This document shows, piece by piece, positions 1 through 10,610 of a DNA stretch of 23,970 nt; within the stretch, counting starts at the first letter, position 1, and every line of letters starts with the position of its first letter. The DNA comes from Pelargonium nanum (taxonomy: Eukaryota > Streptophyta > Magnoliopsida > Geraniales > Geraniaceae). The notes under the pieces are model-generated. The model was given only the letters and a program-made list of their open reading frames with translations. It was not told the origin of the DNA and made no database searches. The translations under genes and the position numbers were made by a program. Location of the stretch: the NCBI GenBank assembly GCA_036897485.1, contig JAYMTF010001351.1, forward strand, positions 1-23,970. The letters are read 5' to 3'.

Positions 1-3000
1 TTTCCAGCCGGAGCCGGACTATCTCCGGCGAGCCATTCCGTTCTTCCTCAGCAACCCTGAAATTGCTCTGGTTCAGGCTCGATGGCGATTCGGTAAATTC
101 CTGACTTCATTGCTCTGTTTTCTCAACGGTCAACACTACTATTCATTAAGTTATTTAAGTACCTTATGGAGTTCACAGTTTAACCGGAACTCGTTGACAC
201 CTGAAACTCAATTAACATTATGTACGTGTTGGTTGCGCAAATTTTTGGGTCATATCGAGGGGATTTGCAATAATTCACACATTTCGGTCGCAAAACTCGA
301 AACTCGTGATTATCATATTTTGAATTACATTGGAGTAGAGTCGACAGTTTAGACCCTATATCCGACTTCAAAATTCGGTTCATAGAAAGAACGAACCAAA
401 TTTTGGGTCAAATTCGGACAAACTTACACGATGTCACAGTCTTTTCGATTGGTTTAATGGTGTAGGTTGTCGGGCAAACTCACACGATGTCACACTCTTT
501 TCAATTGATTAAAGGTTAAATACTTGTCTTATGTACTTAGAAAAACCTAACCCAAAACTCGAATTGCCACTTTTGTATTCGAGCTAGGCCCTTAAAACCC
601 GAACCAAAAAATCAAATCTAAAAATCCTAATTGTCACATGTAAATTAATTTATTTTTATTGTGAGTGTCGGTGGGCATTTATAGTACTATATGTATTTTT
701 ATAAAAAAAATTAACTCTCTAACCGGATATTCGTTTACATCTTGCTTGGGTTTCTATTTTATCGTCGGCGAGATTTGTTGCATGAGGGACGAGAAGTGGG
801 TCCATACTAAAAATATAATTTTTTAATAAAAAATCAATCATGGTGGGTCTACTTTTTCTATAAGTATCTAATAATTGCAAAATCTATGACTAGTATATTA
901 ATATAAAGAGATTCTACTATATATTTTCATATATGAAAGTTTATAATAAATTAATTGAAACTTAATGTATTCAAATAAAAAATCATATTTCATTTTCACA
1001 CACACAAAAAAACATATAAATTCCTCATTTTGAGGTAGAAAAGTTGTAATTTATCAAAATATTGTCCAATTTTTCTAGCACTATTTTTGGAATAAATTTC
1101 ATTTTAAATATATATGAGGATTGATGTACAAAATTAATATTAACATGACATAAATAATACTCTTATTTATTAGTGGATATTTTTTTCAAATGTCATAAAT
1201 GTCCCTCGTATTTAATTACTACCCCCATCAAATCTAATTTATACGGTCATGTGCGCTCGTATTAAATGGGAAGAGCGTTATTTTATTTGAAATGACGTAA
1301 TTGACCCAACCGTTCACCAACATGAAAGTGAGTGAAAGTGAGATTACGCTGAAATTACGGGGGTTGGTTTGTCATTTCGTATGCGTAAAGGGACAAAATG
1401 GTAGTTTAATGTGTTGGCTTTATCTGCGGCGCCAACTGCGAGAATCTGCAGTCAACGACTTGAACTCGGTAGGGTTGAATTAGACAGTTGATAATAGATA
1501 AGGGTTAGATTGGTCATTTCACATTTTGCCAGCAAACTGTTGGTGATGTGTGGGTTTTGTTAAGATACAACAGCTTTCACAGGAAAGCTGGTGGACCCGC
1601 CTCTGATCACCGACGCTTGGCTTTTCTCAACTTTTCTATAAAAGTCACAACAAAAAGAGAAAATAAAAAAACCTAACCCCTCATGTTTCATGTGAATATG
1701 GCTTTATTTTGTTTTATAATTCCATCCAATTAGAGCTCGCCACGTGTCAACCACTCACATTTGTTGACAATGTCTAATTGTAGGGTTGCAGAAACTAGAC
1801 CCGACTAATTTTTTAGTTGGGCTTGATTTGTTCGGATTCAATTTACACTAAACGAGTTAGAAAAATGACAATGTGAACTCAAAACTCGAACCGATTAACT
1901 ATAAAATCAATAGGATTTTGTTGAAAATGTTATGTCTAACATCTAAGATAGGATGTCTAGTCGATCGGGTATGTATAAAACATTCTAGAAAACCGTATTT
2001 CCCTGTAGCGCTTGAAAGTATTTAAGCAACTAATCTCGAGGTTGTATGCAAGAATAACGAGGGAGTTAGTTGAGGAATTTCTCTTACTCATGGTTCTAGC
2101 GATGGAATAGTGATTGGTGTGTGCGTTCTTTTGACTCGTTTCTCTTGGTAATCGATAATCCCTTGTTGGGACGCTTTTGCAATGCTCATTTTCTAGCAGT
2201 GTTTTATAGGCATTTTCAACTTAAAGCTGAAATTACTGAACAATGCTGGCCAATTTAAAATTTGTTCGCTAACCAAACGAACCCTAACTTAATTTGGGTA
2301 GTGTCTACTTGTTAGTTAAATATGACATTGATTAACCTTTAGCTTTAAATTTTATTTTAAGCTCTATCTAGTGGTACAATAATTTTTAGTACTATAGTGG
2401 ATATTGATAAGGTGTTGTTTGGATGTTTATACAGTAAATGCAAATGAGTGCTTGCTGACAAGGATGCAAGAAATGTCATTGGACTACCATTTTACAGTGG
2501 AGCAAGAAGTTGGGTCTGCTACTCATGCTTTCTTTGGATTCAATGGTAATTTCCATCAAATCTTTTCTCTTTTCTGTTTGAGTGCTGCTAAAATTTAGGT
2601 ATGGCAATGGGGCGGGTTTGGAGCAGGTTTTGTAATCTGTCATGTTCTCCAATTCGTGTCCCATCCCCGTCTTGTGCTCCGACCGGGAAACTTTTGTTTG
2701 CCCCAACCAGTTCCCATACCTTGTTTTGGTCGGGGACATGGATTTCTATCGGATTTGGGTTAGATTGTCATTCCTATTAATAGTAATTAAACATGTTAAT
2801 TACATCAAACAAGGTACTTTTTGTAATGAAAATGTGTATGTATTGTAGGAACTGCTGGTGTATGGAGAATTGCTGCCATTAACGAAGCCGGTGGATGGAA
2901 GGACCGAACCACCGTGGAGGACATGGATCTTGCGGTTCGAGCAAGTCTCCGAGGATGGAAATTTGTTTACCTTGGTGATCTTCAGGTACTTCTTCATAAG

Positions 3001-4383
3001 CCGATTCGTACATGCATAGTACAAAAGAGACTACGTAAATTGCATGGTACTGTCATTTTCCTAAATGAATGTTTTTAAGGTTTCAGATATTAAGGAATAT
3101 CAAGCTGAAAAAATGTGACGTATGTCACCACTTGATATAGTACTAGTTAGATCATCTACCTATCAGTTAAACTTTTGAGTTAAAGTCAAATTTAAGACGT
3201 TAAATAAGCTTCAAATTTAAGTTTTGGACCAAACTACACAGGATCATTCTCAAATCCCACAATGATAAAGAGTTTCGTGCACTGACATGTCCTACATTTT
3301 TTTGGGTTTCCTTGTATCGATATCACAGGTTAAAAGTGAACTTCCAAGTACTTTCAAAGCATTTCGTTTCCAGCAACATCGATGGTCATGTGGTCCGGCT
3401 AATCTGTTCAGGAAAATGGTGATGGAGATCATTAGAAACAAGGTTAGTATCTTAATATACGATAAAACAATCGTAACATAGTTTACGAGTTCATTTAAAT
3501 TGTGAGCAAATTTTAGAAGTAACTTCTCGTTTCGATCATTATTTTTGTTGCAGAGAGTGAAGTTCTGGAAGAAGGTGTATGTGATCTACAGTTTTTTCTT
3601 TGTCCGGAAGATCATAGCCCATATGGTCACATTTTGCTTCTATTGTGTGGTGCTTCCTCTAACCATTTTGGTTCCTGAAGTCAAGGTTCCAATTTGGGGA
3701 GCTGTTTACATTCCTTCGGTTATTACCATTCTCAATTCCGTCGGAACTCCGAGGTTCGTTTTTCGTATTATGAACCAATTATCCGTTTAATTGGTGTCTC
3801 TTGTTCGTGTGGAAGTACGGCTAACACTATGTTGTCTTGAATCTATTTGTGGATTTTCAGGTCGATTCACTTATTGTTTTATTGGATCCTCTTTGAGAAC
3901 GTGATGTCTTTGCATCGGACTAAGGCAACTTTAACGGGTCTTCTAGAGACTGGGAGAGTTAACGAATGGGTTGTCACTGAAAAACTCGGAGATGTCCTTA
4001 AAAACAAAGCCAACTCCAAAGCAGGAGCAATCAAGAGACCTCGACTAAAATTTTCCATTGGAGATAGGTAAATATTTATCGAATTTTCAAAAACTTGTTA
4101 AAATGACCACTCATTTTTCTTTTAAAAACTTGTTACGAATTTTCAATAATATTCTAAAGAAGGTTTAACATTAGCTAACCTATCATTGTTTTCAACTATA
4201 CTTTTGCTAAACATTGATAGACTCAATACATTGGAGCTCGGATTTGGAGTGTTCCTCTTTTTCTGTGGATGCTATGATTTCGTCAACGGAAAGAACAACT
4301 ACTTCGTATATCTCTGGCTACAAACCGTTACCTTCCTAATCACGGGATTAGGATACGTTGGTACCATAATCCCAAGCTCTTAA
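1..4383 (+). CDS. CSLA: Cellulose synthase-like A (CSLA) glucomannan 4-beta-mannosyltransferase, 5'-truncated by window edge
   Basis: A GT2-family Golgi enzyme that polymerises GDP-mannose (and GDP-glucose) into (gluco)mannan backbones. Exons: 1-92, 2435-2545, 2849-2985, 3329-3442, 3554-3753, 3861-4067 and 4221-4383 (TAA 4381-4383). Every intron is GT-AG and all phases close, giving 340 visible residues. CSLA proteins usually have about 520-540, so roughly 190 N-terminal residues, including the first membrane span and the DxD motif, lie left of the window. Visible landmarks are FQPEPDYL at the left edge, the acidic catalytic motif [10 protein letters not shown] starting at 2911, and the QxxRW motif as QQHRW at 3371-3385. 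Exons five to seven encode several hydrophobic segments expected to form the C-terminal membrane channel. The product ends [10 protein letters not shown]. The only structural oddity is the 2.3-kb intron 93-2434. I am confident of the family; the orthologue number (for example CSLA9) is not resolved. Confidence 0.95.
93..2434 (+). other. 2.3-kb CSLA intron with repeats and a promoter-like island
   Basis: Long intron between exon codons RWRF and VNANE, with GT at 93-94 and AG at 2433-2434. It is much longer than the other introns of this gene (about 100-340 bases). It holds a two-copy 56-base repeat (419-512), AT-rich DNA, and a less AT-rich stretch at about 1300-1760 with a TATA-like TATAAAAG (1637-1644) and a G-box CACGTG (1741-1746). 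No coding segment was recognised. Confidence 0.6.
419..512 (+). repeat. Two-copy tandem repeat, period 56
   Basis: The block beginning CAAACTTACACGATGTCACA at 419 recurs as CAAACTCACACGATGTCACA at 475, followed in both copies by a CTCTTTTC/GTCTTTTC-type segment and ATTG. The copies differ by a few substitutions. This is an old local duplication inside the CSLA intron. Confidence 0.7.
2596..2776. mobile_element. Degraded hAT-like MITE in CSLA intron
   Basis: Terminal inverted repeats TAGGTATGGCAAT (2596-2608) and ATTGTCATTCCTA (2764-2776) match as reverse complements at 11 of 13 positions. Next to the left end is GGGGCGGG, and inside is CCCATCCCCGTC, a subterminal pattern common in plant hAT-derived non-autonomous elements. 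The 8-base flanks (2588-2595 and 2777-2784) agree at only 5 of 8, so the target duplication is decayed or the ends are slightly off. At about 181 bases it has no transposase. The hAT assignment is by resemblance of termini only. Confidence 0.5.
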
Positions 4384-4800
4384 GTGTTGGACGGATCATT
4401 ATTGACGCATCGTCGGCTACCTAGGGTTTGGAGTGCCACTTTTGTACTATGTTTTGTTATTGATCAATGTTTTAGTGAGTGCCAAACTTAGGTTATTACA
4501 ACTATTAGCATTTTAGCTCATAGAGTTAAAAGGGTTGTCACAATGTTAGGAGAAAAATGAAAATTTTCAATTTTCATGTGGCTTCTCAGATATACTGAGA
4601 AGTTGAGAGGCAAAAATATATATGTTATTATAAAACACATTGTCATAGATAGAGTTTTGAGAGATTGTTGGTTTCTTTTGAATAGGTTGCTTGTAATTGT
4701 GAGATTTTTTTTTGGCCCCCCATTTATTATTGTTGTTATACTTTCTTTTTTAGTTTTGGGCAAATAAGAGATTTGAGTTTGAATTTGTAATAAACATTTG
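4384..4800 (+). other. CSLA 3' UTR with candidate poly(A) signal
   Basis: Non-coding sequence after the TAA. It is T-rich in its second half, and an AATAAA hexamer at 4789-4794 sits downstream of a T-run (about 4705-4713). This fits a plant 3' end near 4800-4830. Cleavage position is inferred. Confidence 0.4.
4582..4602 (+). other. Perfect hairpin in CSLA 3' UTR
   Basis: CTTCTCAG (4582-4589) and CTGAGAAG (4595-4602) form an 8-bp perfect stem with the 5-base loop ATATA, about 200 bases after the CSLA stop codon. It could fold in the mRNA; no function is implied. Confidence 0.5.
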
Positions 4801-5490
4801 TTTATCATTCAGCATTAGAATTTTTTATAATATTTTTATTATAATTTTAACGATACATTTCTCTTTATTAAATCGTGCAATCTGGACTCAAATATAATTT
4901 AGATCAAATTTGATAGATCAAAACCGTTCAATCACACGTATGCTCTAAACTGTTGCAAAATTCGCTACTAATACCCATTTTAAATCGAATTTAAGTTCTG
5001 TTTTTTCAAGACAATATGCTGTAAGAGTCTCCTCAAAAGTCCACGTTCATGCGCGCACCAAGGACAACTAGCATGTCAAGTGTCTAGTCAAAAACTAGTT
5101 TAGCCTAATAGTAGGGCACATAGAAACCTTTGGTAAGTACATAATGTGCATATACTTTTTCTCATCAACCATCCCTATTTATTGTGGATGGACCAACCAT
5201 TATTCTAGGAAACATACCCTTTATTTACTTATAGGGTCCTTGGATCATACCCCCAATGACCATAGTGTTAAGTTTTTGGTCGTATAATGTGCAGTGGAGT
5301 TTGCAATTTAGCCTCAAACTCTCGCACACTCGACCCATATGTTTTCAAGTCCGAGTAACATAAAATGTATCCGATCAACCAACCAATTTTTGGAAGGTAG
5401 GTTTTTAAGAATAAAATATGGATCGGGTCAGGCAAACACACACATTTTAGGCGTGAAATCTGACCAAAACTACATTCCAAAACTTGAACG

Positions 5491-5610
5491 ATCTCCATTT
5501 GGATCGATTTAAGGCTAACCCAGTTTAACTCGAAACCCGAACAAGGCCCTCTCCTCATTTCGATAGGTTTAGGGCTAAACCAGTTATACCAAACTCGAAC
5601 GAGAAACTCG
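5491..5610. repeat. Two-copy tandem repeat, period 60, in spacer
   Basis: Unit one (5491-5550) and unit two (5551-5610) align throughout, for example AAGGCTAACCCAGTT at 5511 against AGGGCTAAACCAGTT at 5571, each followed by a CTCGAA(C) motif. The duplication explains the longest open frame on the minus strand here, which I do not regard as a gene. The surrounding spacer (about 4800-5660) shows no other feature. Confidence 0.65.
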
Positions 5611-5663
5611 AATTGTGACATCTAAGGTCTATGCCCACGAAAAAAAAACACTTAAAAATGAGC

Positions 5664-5746
5664 TGCTGGCTGTGGGGTTCGAACCCACGCGCACTTATGT
5701 GCAGAAGATCTTAAGTCTTCCCCCTTAACCACTCGGGCAAACCAGC
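5664..5746 (-). tRNA. trnL-UAA: tRNA-Leu(UAA)
   Basis: An 83-base class II tRNA read from 5746 down to 5664. The acceptor arms GCTGGTT and AGCCAGC pair over 7 bp (one G-U), with discriminator A at 5664. The D-arm contains AGTGGTTAAG. The anticodon stem GAAGA/TCTTC encloses loop CTTAAGA with anticodon TAA (complement of 5711-5713). A long variable arm follows, as expected for tRNA-Leu. The T-arm GTGGG-TTCGAAC-CCCAC is perfect and supplies the internal B box. A run of five T on the transcribed strand (complement of 5654-5658) follows directly as Pol III terminator. No intron. It is transcribed away from U2AF35, whose ATG is about 250 bases off. Confidence 0.97.
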
Positions 5747-5937
5747 ACATGTTGCTAAGGAACAAATTATTTTATAAATACCTAAATAACAAAATAAGAA
5801 AACAATTAAATTCCACGGAACCATCTAGAAAGGCTCGGTGGATGAGTTTCGAACCAGAAGTACACAACTCCAACATTATATTCTTCATCTTCTAGCCCTA
5901 CTTATTACATAAACGCCACCCACATACACACACCACC

Positions 5938-5990
5938 TTCTAGAAACCTCCTCACCATCGCCATCGCCACCGCCACCGCCTTCGCCGCCG
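5938..5990 (+). promoter_or_regulatory. U2AF35 proximal promoter/5' UTR features
   Basis: Just upstream of the U2AF35 ATG are TTCTAGAA (5938-5945), which matches two inverted heat-shock-element half sites, and a GCC/CAC-rich imperfect triplet tract (about 5955-5990) typical of plant 5' leaders. No convincing TATA box is close. Whether the TTCTAGAA is functional or simply lies in the leader is unknown. Confidence 0.3.
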
Positions 5991-5994
5991 TGAA

Positions 5995-8274
5995 ATGGCT
6001 GAGCACTTGGCGTCGATTTTCGGAACGGAGAAGGACAGGGTGAACTGTCCGTTCTACTTCAAGATCGGAGCGTGCAGGCACGGAGATCGGTGCTCTCGCC
6101 TCCACACCAAGCCTAGCATCAGCCCCACTCTCCTCCTCTCCAACATGTACCAGCGACCGGACATGATCACTCCCGGCGTCGACGCCAATGGCCACCCCAT
6201 CGATCCTCGCAAGATCCAACAGCACTTCGAGGTTTTAGCTCTTTCTTTCTTCTTTTTTGTGTGTTTTAGTTTTTGTAATTCCGCAATTTAGGTTCGATTT
6301 CAGCTTTTTCAGCTTTTTTCGTTGTGCATTTTCGGCGATGAATTTTTGTTGTTTGCTGTTTGCTTAGTGTTTGATTTTAAGTTCGTTCGTGTTGTTTTGA
6401 TTTTTTGTGCGAGAATTATTTTACATTGTGACCTCTTGTTGTATTAGGACTATTCTTGTTTCTTCTTTGTGTGTGTGTAGATTTTGAAAATTTGAGGTTA
6501 TGCTGTGTTTTTTGGTTTTTAAATCATTTTTTAATATTGTAGCATGCTGTTTTGATTATTTTATTTTTGAAATTATTGGAATCATGATCTGTGGATATTC
6601 ATGGATTGTACATTTTCTGTAAAATTTGTTTCTTACATGTGAAATTGTACAATATTTTTACCTATTTGGCGCCATTATTTTGGATTTTTTAACTGTGAAT
6701 ATTTAATTTCTCTGGATTTCCTGTACTGTTTTGTGTTGGAATTATATCTGAACCTCTTTTGAATAGGTTTTGTTTGGCTCTTCCTTCATACATGTGCTGG
6801 TTTTGGTATTTGAGAGCTGAGATAATGTGTAATTTTTTCTTAATTTCTGTTCACTTCTTTGTGTTCTGACTTCTGACCTGTGGTTTTGTATGGAATATAC
6901 ATTTTTCTGTTAAGATTGACACCAAAAAGAAAATCTGCTCAATGCTTGCACTCTGACCTGTAGTTAATGTGCTTGCTATTTTCCATGTGTGTATATGAAT
7001 ACTGTCCATCTTTTGCTAAGATTGAAGTTTTTTGATTTTACATATCGTGTTTTGGTTTCTAAACTGTTGCATTTGAAATTGTAGGATTTTTATGAAGATC
7101 TTTTCGAGGAACTGAGCAAGTATGGAGAAATTGAGAGCTTGAATGTTTGCGATAACCTTGCTGACCACATGGTAATCATCTTTGATAGACCATTGAAAGC
7201 TAAATTCGTAGTTTTTTTCCTGCATTTTTTTACTGATTTCTATACCTGCAGGTTGGAAATGTGTATGTCCAGTTTAGAGAGGAAGAACATGCTTCGAATG
7301 CCCTTAAAAATCTGGCTGGAAGATATTATGCTGGTATGCTTTAATTTGTCTTCTCGCTTATCATATTGTGTATTGTTTGGTCGTGTGTTGAGACTAGTGA
7401 TCCCGTGAGGCAAGGGGAGAGTATTTAATGGGGAGAAATTAAAAGGGGTAGGGTTATATCTAACTCAGCTAAGTTAATACATAAAGAAGTAGTAAGGAAA
7501 GGAATGATAGCACTTAGTTTAACTAAGTAGAATATGAGGTTTTGTTAATGAATTCATGTAGCTGACCCCGACATTGTTTCGGAAATGGCTTTGTTGTTGT
7601 TGTTGTTGCATTTACCTGACTTGTATGAATGATGTTGGACTTTGCAGGTCGCCCAATTATTGTCGATTTCTCTCCTGTGACGGACTTCCGTGAAGCTACC
7701 TGTAGGCAATATGAAGAGAATACATGCAACCGTGGTGGATACTGCAACTTTATGCACTTGAAGAGGATTGGAAGGTATATACATTACAGCCTTTTCACAT
7801 TTTGTTCATGATTATTTGCAGCACCAGTGACTCGATTCATTATTTCCGAGTTCTGACTATGAACTTTTTAGGGATTTGAGGCGCCATTTGTTTGGGAGGT
7901 TTCTGCGAAGGCAGAGCCGCAGTCGAAGCAGAAGCAGGAGTCCTTACAGGCATCGCAGCCACGATGAACGTTCTCATGTAGAACGTAGCAGAAGACATGA
8001 AGAGAGAGGGCACTACTACCGTGAAAGCCGAAGCAGTAGACATCGGAGTGTAAGCCCTGGGCACAGGAGAGGACGAAGCAGAAGCCCAGGGGGAAGAAGG
8101 AACCGCAGCCCATCTAGGGAAGGCAGTGAAGAGAGACGTGCGAAGATTGAGCAATGGAACAGGGAGAAGGAAGAGCAGGAAAGAGGCGGTAGGGCAAATA
8201 GTGCTGATGAAAACAATGGCTATAGCCAAAACGGAAATGAGAAGAAGTCGGGAGACGGAAGATATGAAGATTGA
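5995..8274 (+). CDS. U2AF35: U2AF35, small subunit of splicing factor U2AF
   Basis: Recognises the AG at the 3' splice site as heterodimer with U2AF65 in the nuclear spliceosome. Exons: 5995-6231, 7085-7171, 7252-7333, 7648-7774 and 7872-8274 (TGA). All introns are GT-AG and phases close, giving 311 residues; Arabidopsis homologues have about 283-296. Domains in order: CCCH zinc finger C18-C27-C33-H37; atypical RRM (UHM) about residues 43-145 with GNVYVQF at 110-116 and the aromatic loop R132-Y-Y; second CCCH finger C154-C162-C168-H172; an Arg/Ser-rich domain from about residue 192; and a plant-type charged tail containing [12 protein letters not shown]. The ATG at 5995 starts [20 protein letters not shown], the conserved start of the family. 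Introns 1 (853 bases) and 3 (314 bases) are the longest. Intron 3 carries a TTG-tailed repeat. Confidence 0.97.
7390..7608 (+). mobile_element. Possible TTG-tailed SINE relic in U2AF35 intron 3
   Basis: The 3' end GTAGCTGACCCCGAC, then TTGTTTCGG, GGCTTTG and six TTG repeats (7591-7608) resembles the 3' terminus of tobacco TS-type SINEs, which end in (TTG)n. The expected tRNA-like A and B boxes are not recognisable upstream, so the 5' end near 7390 is a guess and the copy is truncated or decayed. The family resemblance is recalled from memory, not searched. Confidence 0.4.
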
Positions 8275-9760
8275 TATTTCCAGTGATGTCAGGTATGTTT
8301 ATTCTCGTCAATATTTGCGATCTCTGGTTACGTATTAAGGAGAGAAGAAAAAAAAATCGAGTTACATTTCAGCAAAAACCAACCTTTTTGAGAAACTTAG
8401 CTTACGGCCCATTTTCCACTGTGCAGGTGGTGTGCAGGTTCAATGTTGTGATATGGATTGTTATTATTTCTTCCTTTTGCCATTTTCATTGTGCATGATC
8501 CTTCTGTTAGCTTCGCATCATATAACTTTTTTCACTATTTGGTTGTTTTCTATTCAGCATGACCCATAGCTATTAGCTGCATTTACTCTGGTGGTTCTTT
8601 TTCCATAGCCATTACTATCTTTATAAATAAACAAAAACCAATAAGTGGGTCATTTCGTAAACAATATTGGGTTGGATGCTTGAATCTATTAGCAAAACTC
8701 TTTGGCATTGTTTGTTTGTGCAATACTTTTTAAAATATTAGAGATGTGTTTATTCTCTTTTTTGTTCCTCGGGTCAGTTTCCAACTTTCTTTGCCTTTGT
8801 CACTGTCCTGTGTAATCGGTCTTCTCCTTTTTTGGTGCTACACACTCAAGATTAGGATTCACCATTTGAATTTTGATAGTGATTAAATCTTTTTCTAATC
8901 TTCAAATGTAAAACTTTGTGAATTCTAATTCCCGAAATGAGTGTCCTCTTATTCTTTTTAGGTAGATATGCATGAATTACCAATAGTATGCTTATAATTA
9001 GTTAGTTAGTATATCTTATGCTTGTTACAACACATGGAGATAAAAGAGTAAATGTAACACAATAATTAACTTCTTAATCTTTCGCAAAAAGGAAATCAAG
9101 ACACTCATATTGGAACGAATAAAGTAGATTTTATCCTTACCTAAATCCAAACTAAAGTACTTTTCTTGTTCAACACCCGTTCTTTGTGTCTGCATAAATG
9201 TTTGATTTGTATTATAGCTCACATACGAATGATTTACAGTCAGGGAAACTGAACACCGCACATCCAGGCTAATGAATGATGTATATTCCATGGTCCTGAA
9301 GTTGGTTTTGTTTTCTTTGAACTCTATATTGCCTTTTTCTTTTTCATTCAAAAAAAGAATAAAAACAAAATGGAATTGTAGTGGTTATCTTACGAATTTT
9401 ACAAGTTTTGCAGGTTCAGGTATCCCTGCTTGTCGAGACCAAACCGATGTTTTTAATTGCAGCTTACGATGAAATTTGTGTACAGGTGGTTATTGGGTTC
9501 GCAGTGGGAAGATGATTTTGTTTGCAGGAAGATGAATCAAAACAAGAAAGTGGAAGAATCGGAAAGTGACTCCTGACCTTGAAATTGCTAATAATCATAG
9601 TTTGGGAATTGTGTAGGTGAGTTTAGCTTGTTGGGTAATCGGTCTTAGTGGCAGTGTTAAAATCTATTTGGTTTTGTTGGACCATTTTATGTTTTAAAGT
9701 TGGGACCTTGTAAACTCTGGAAGAGAAGTTATCAATTTATTACATATGCTGAGACATGTT
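8275..9760 (+). other. U2AF35 3' region with candidate 3' UTR intron and alternative acceptors
   Basis: Eighteen bases after the stop is a plausible donor CAG|GTATGT (GT at 8293-8294). Far downstream is a cluster of AG acceptors: TTTTGCAG ending 9413, TTGCAG ending 9462, TACAG ending 9485 and TTTGCAG ending 9527. A proximal AATAAA (8626-8631) could instead end the transcript early. Spliced 3' UTRs are known for plant U2AF35 genes; the splicing here is inferred. A decayed MITE lies inside. Confidence 0.45.
8921..9125. mobile_element. Decayed Stowaway-like MITE in U2AF35 3' region
   Basis: The left part GAAATGAGTGTCCT followed by CTTTTTAGGT (about 8936-8963) matches the left interior of the element at 9980-10217. 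The right part TTCTTAATCTTT, then GGAAATCAAGACACTCATATT (about 9072-9111), matches that element's right interior and TIR (ACTCATTTTGGGACG). The outermost TIR bases are eroded, so ends are approximate. Confidence 0.5.
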
Positions 9761-9979
9761 TTGAGTTTTTTTGTTGATCAAATTCCTAGTTCTTTTGCTG
9801 TCTAAAGTTATGGTGAGCTTACAATATAATCTCCTTGTCCAAAAATAACTGTTACTGTGAGGAATTTTTCTTCATACATTTATTTGTAGATAGGTTTGGA
9901 TTAAGGTTTGTTGAGTTTGTTATATTTGGTTCTCCAATTATTTAGGTAATTGTTTGTTGATGACGTTTAGTAGTATTTA

Positions 9980-10217
9980 CTCCCTCTGTCTCAAAATGAG
10001 TGTCTTGTTTGTCTAAATTTTTTGTCTCAAAATGAGTGTCCTATTTCTCTTTTTAGGTTATTATATTATTGTTTTTTCTATATTACCCTTATCACTTATG
10101 AAGTGCACATGGGGTGTAGGTGGAAAAGTGAGTAATATTAGAAACACATTAAATTATCTAGTAATTCTTAATTTTTACAAAAATTGGAAACAGGAACTCA
10201 TTTTGGGACGGAGGGAG
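9980..10217. mobile_element. Stowaway-type MITE (Tc1/mariner class)
   Basis: A 238-base element with TIRs CTCCCTCTGTCTCAAAATGA (left) and TCATTTTGGGACGGAGGGAG (right), reverse complements with two mismatches. TA flanks both ends (9978-9979 and 10218-10219), the target duplication expected for Tc1/mariner. CTCCCTCYGTC is the hallmark Stowaway terminus. The left end carries a partial duplication of its subterminal TCTCAAAATGAGTGTC (9989 and again near 10025). No coding capacity. It lies between the convergent U2AF35 and HDT genes. Confidence 0.85.
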
Positions 10218-10610
10218 TATATGTTAAAATCACAATTTTTCTCACATGTTCTTGCTACAATTCTCCCAACGTATTTATGACTTGAAGAGAAAAAATCTCA
10301 CAAGTGAATCAATGCATAGCATTTATCGTTCAAGACTTTTGGCCCATAGGAGCTCTGTATGAGCTTTCCACACAGAAGATGGAAGGCGGTAGGGAATGTT
10401 GTAACTCTTGCGGAAATTTTTATGTCCATAATGCCCTTTAAATTCGGTAAGTCATAGGAGTAAGTTGCCTCACATTTGTTATGATAGACCAAAAAATATA
10501 CAATAAGGTCGACCTAAGAATTAAGTTAGACTCATTTTTAGTATCTGCGATAGACCTATATGTAATATGGGTCGGTCTCGTATTTAGATATACATGATTT
10601 TTTATTTATG

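Noticed and set aside
1301-1483. 60-codon open frame in the CSLA intron
   Set aside because: Short, no family resemblance, and inside an intron whose flanking exons join correctly.
1665-1680. AAACCTAACCCC as telomere-like repeat
   Set aside because: Single imperfect unit, no array.
5268-5621. 117-codon minus-strand open frame
   Set aside because: It is produced by a 60-base tandem duplication, its two halves repeat each other, and it has no recognisable domain.
5838-5860. GGTTCGAAACTC on the minus strand, resembling a Pol III B box
   Set aside because: No matching A box at the proper distance and no tRNA fold, so not called as a tRNA or SINE.
7840-8229. Open frames on the minus strand opposite the U2AF35 last exon
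   Set aside because: They are shadows of the Arg/Ser-rich coding exon, with low-complexity translations.
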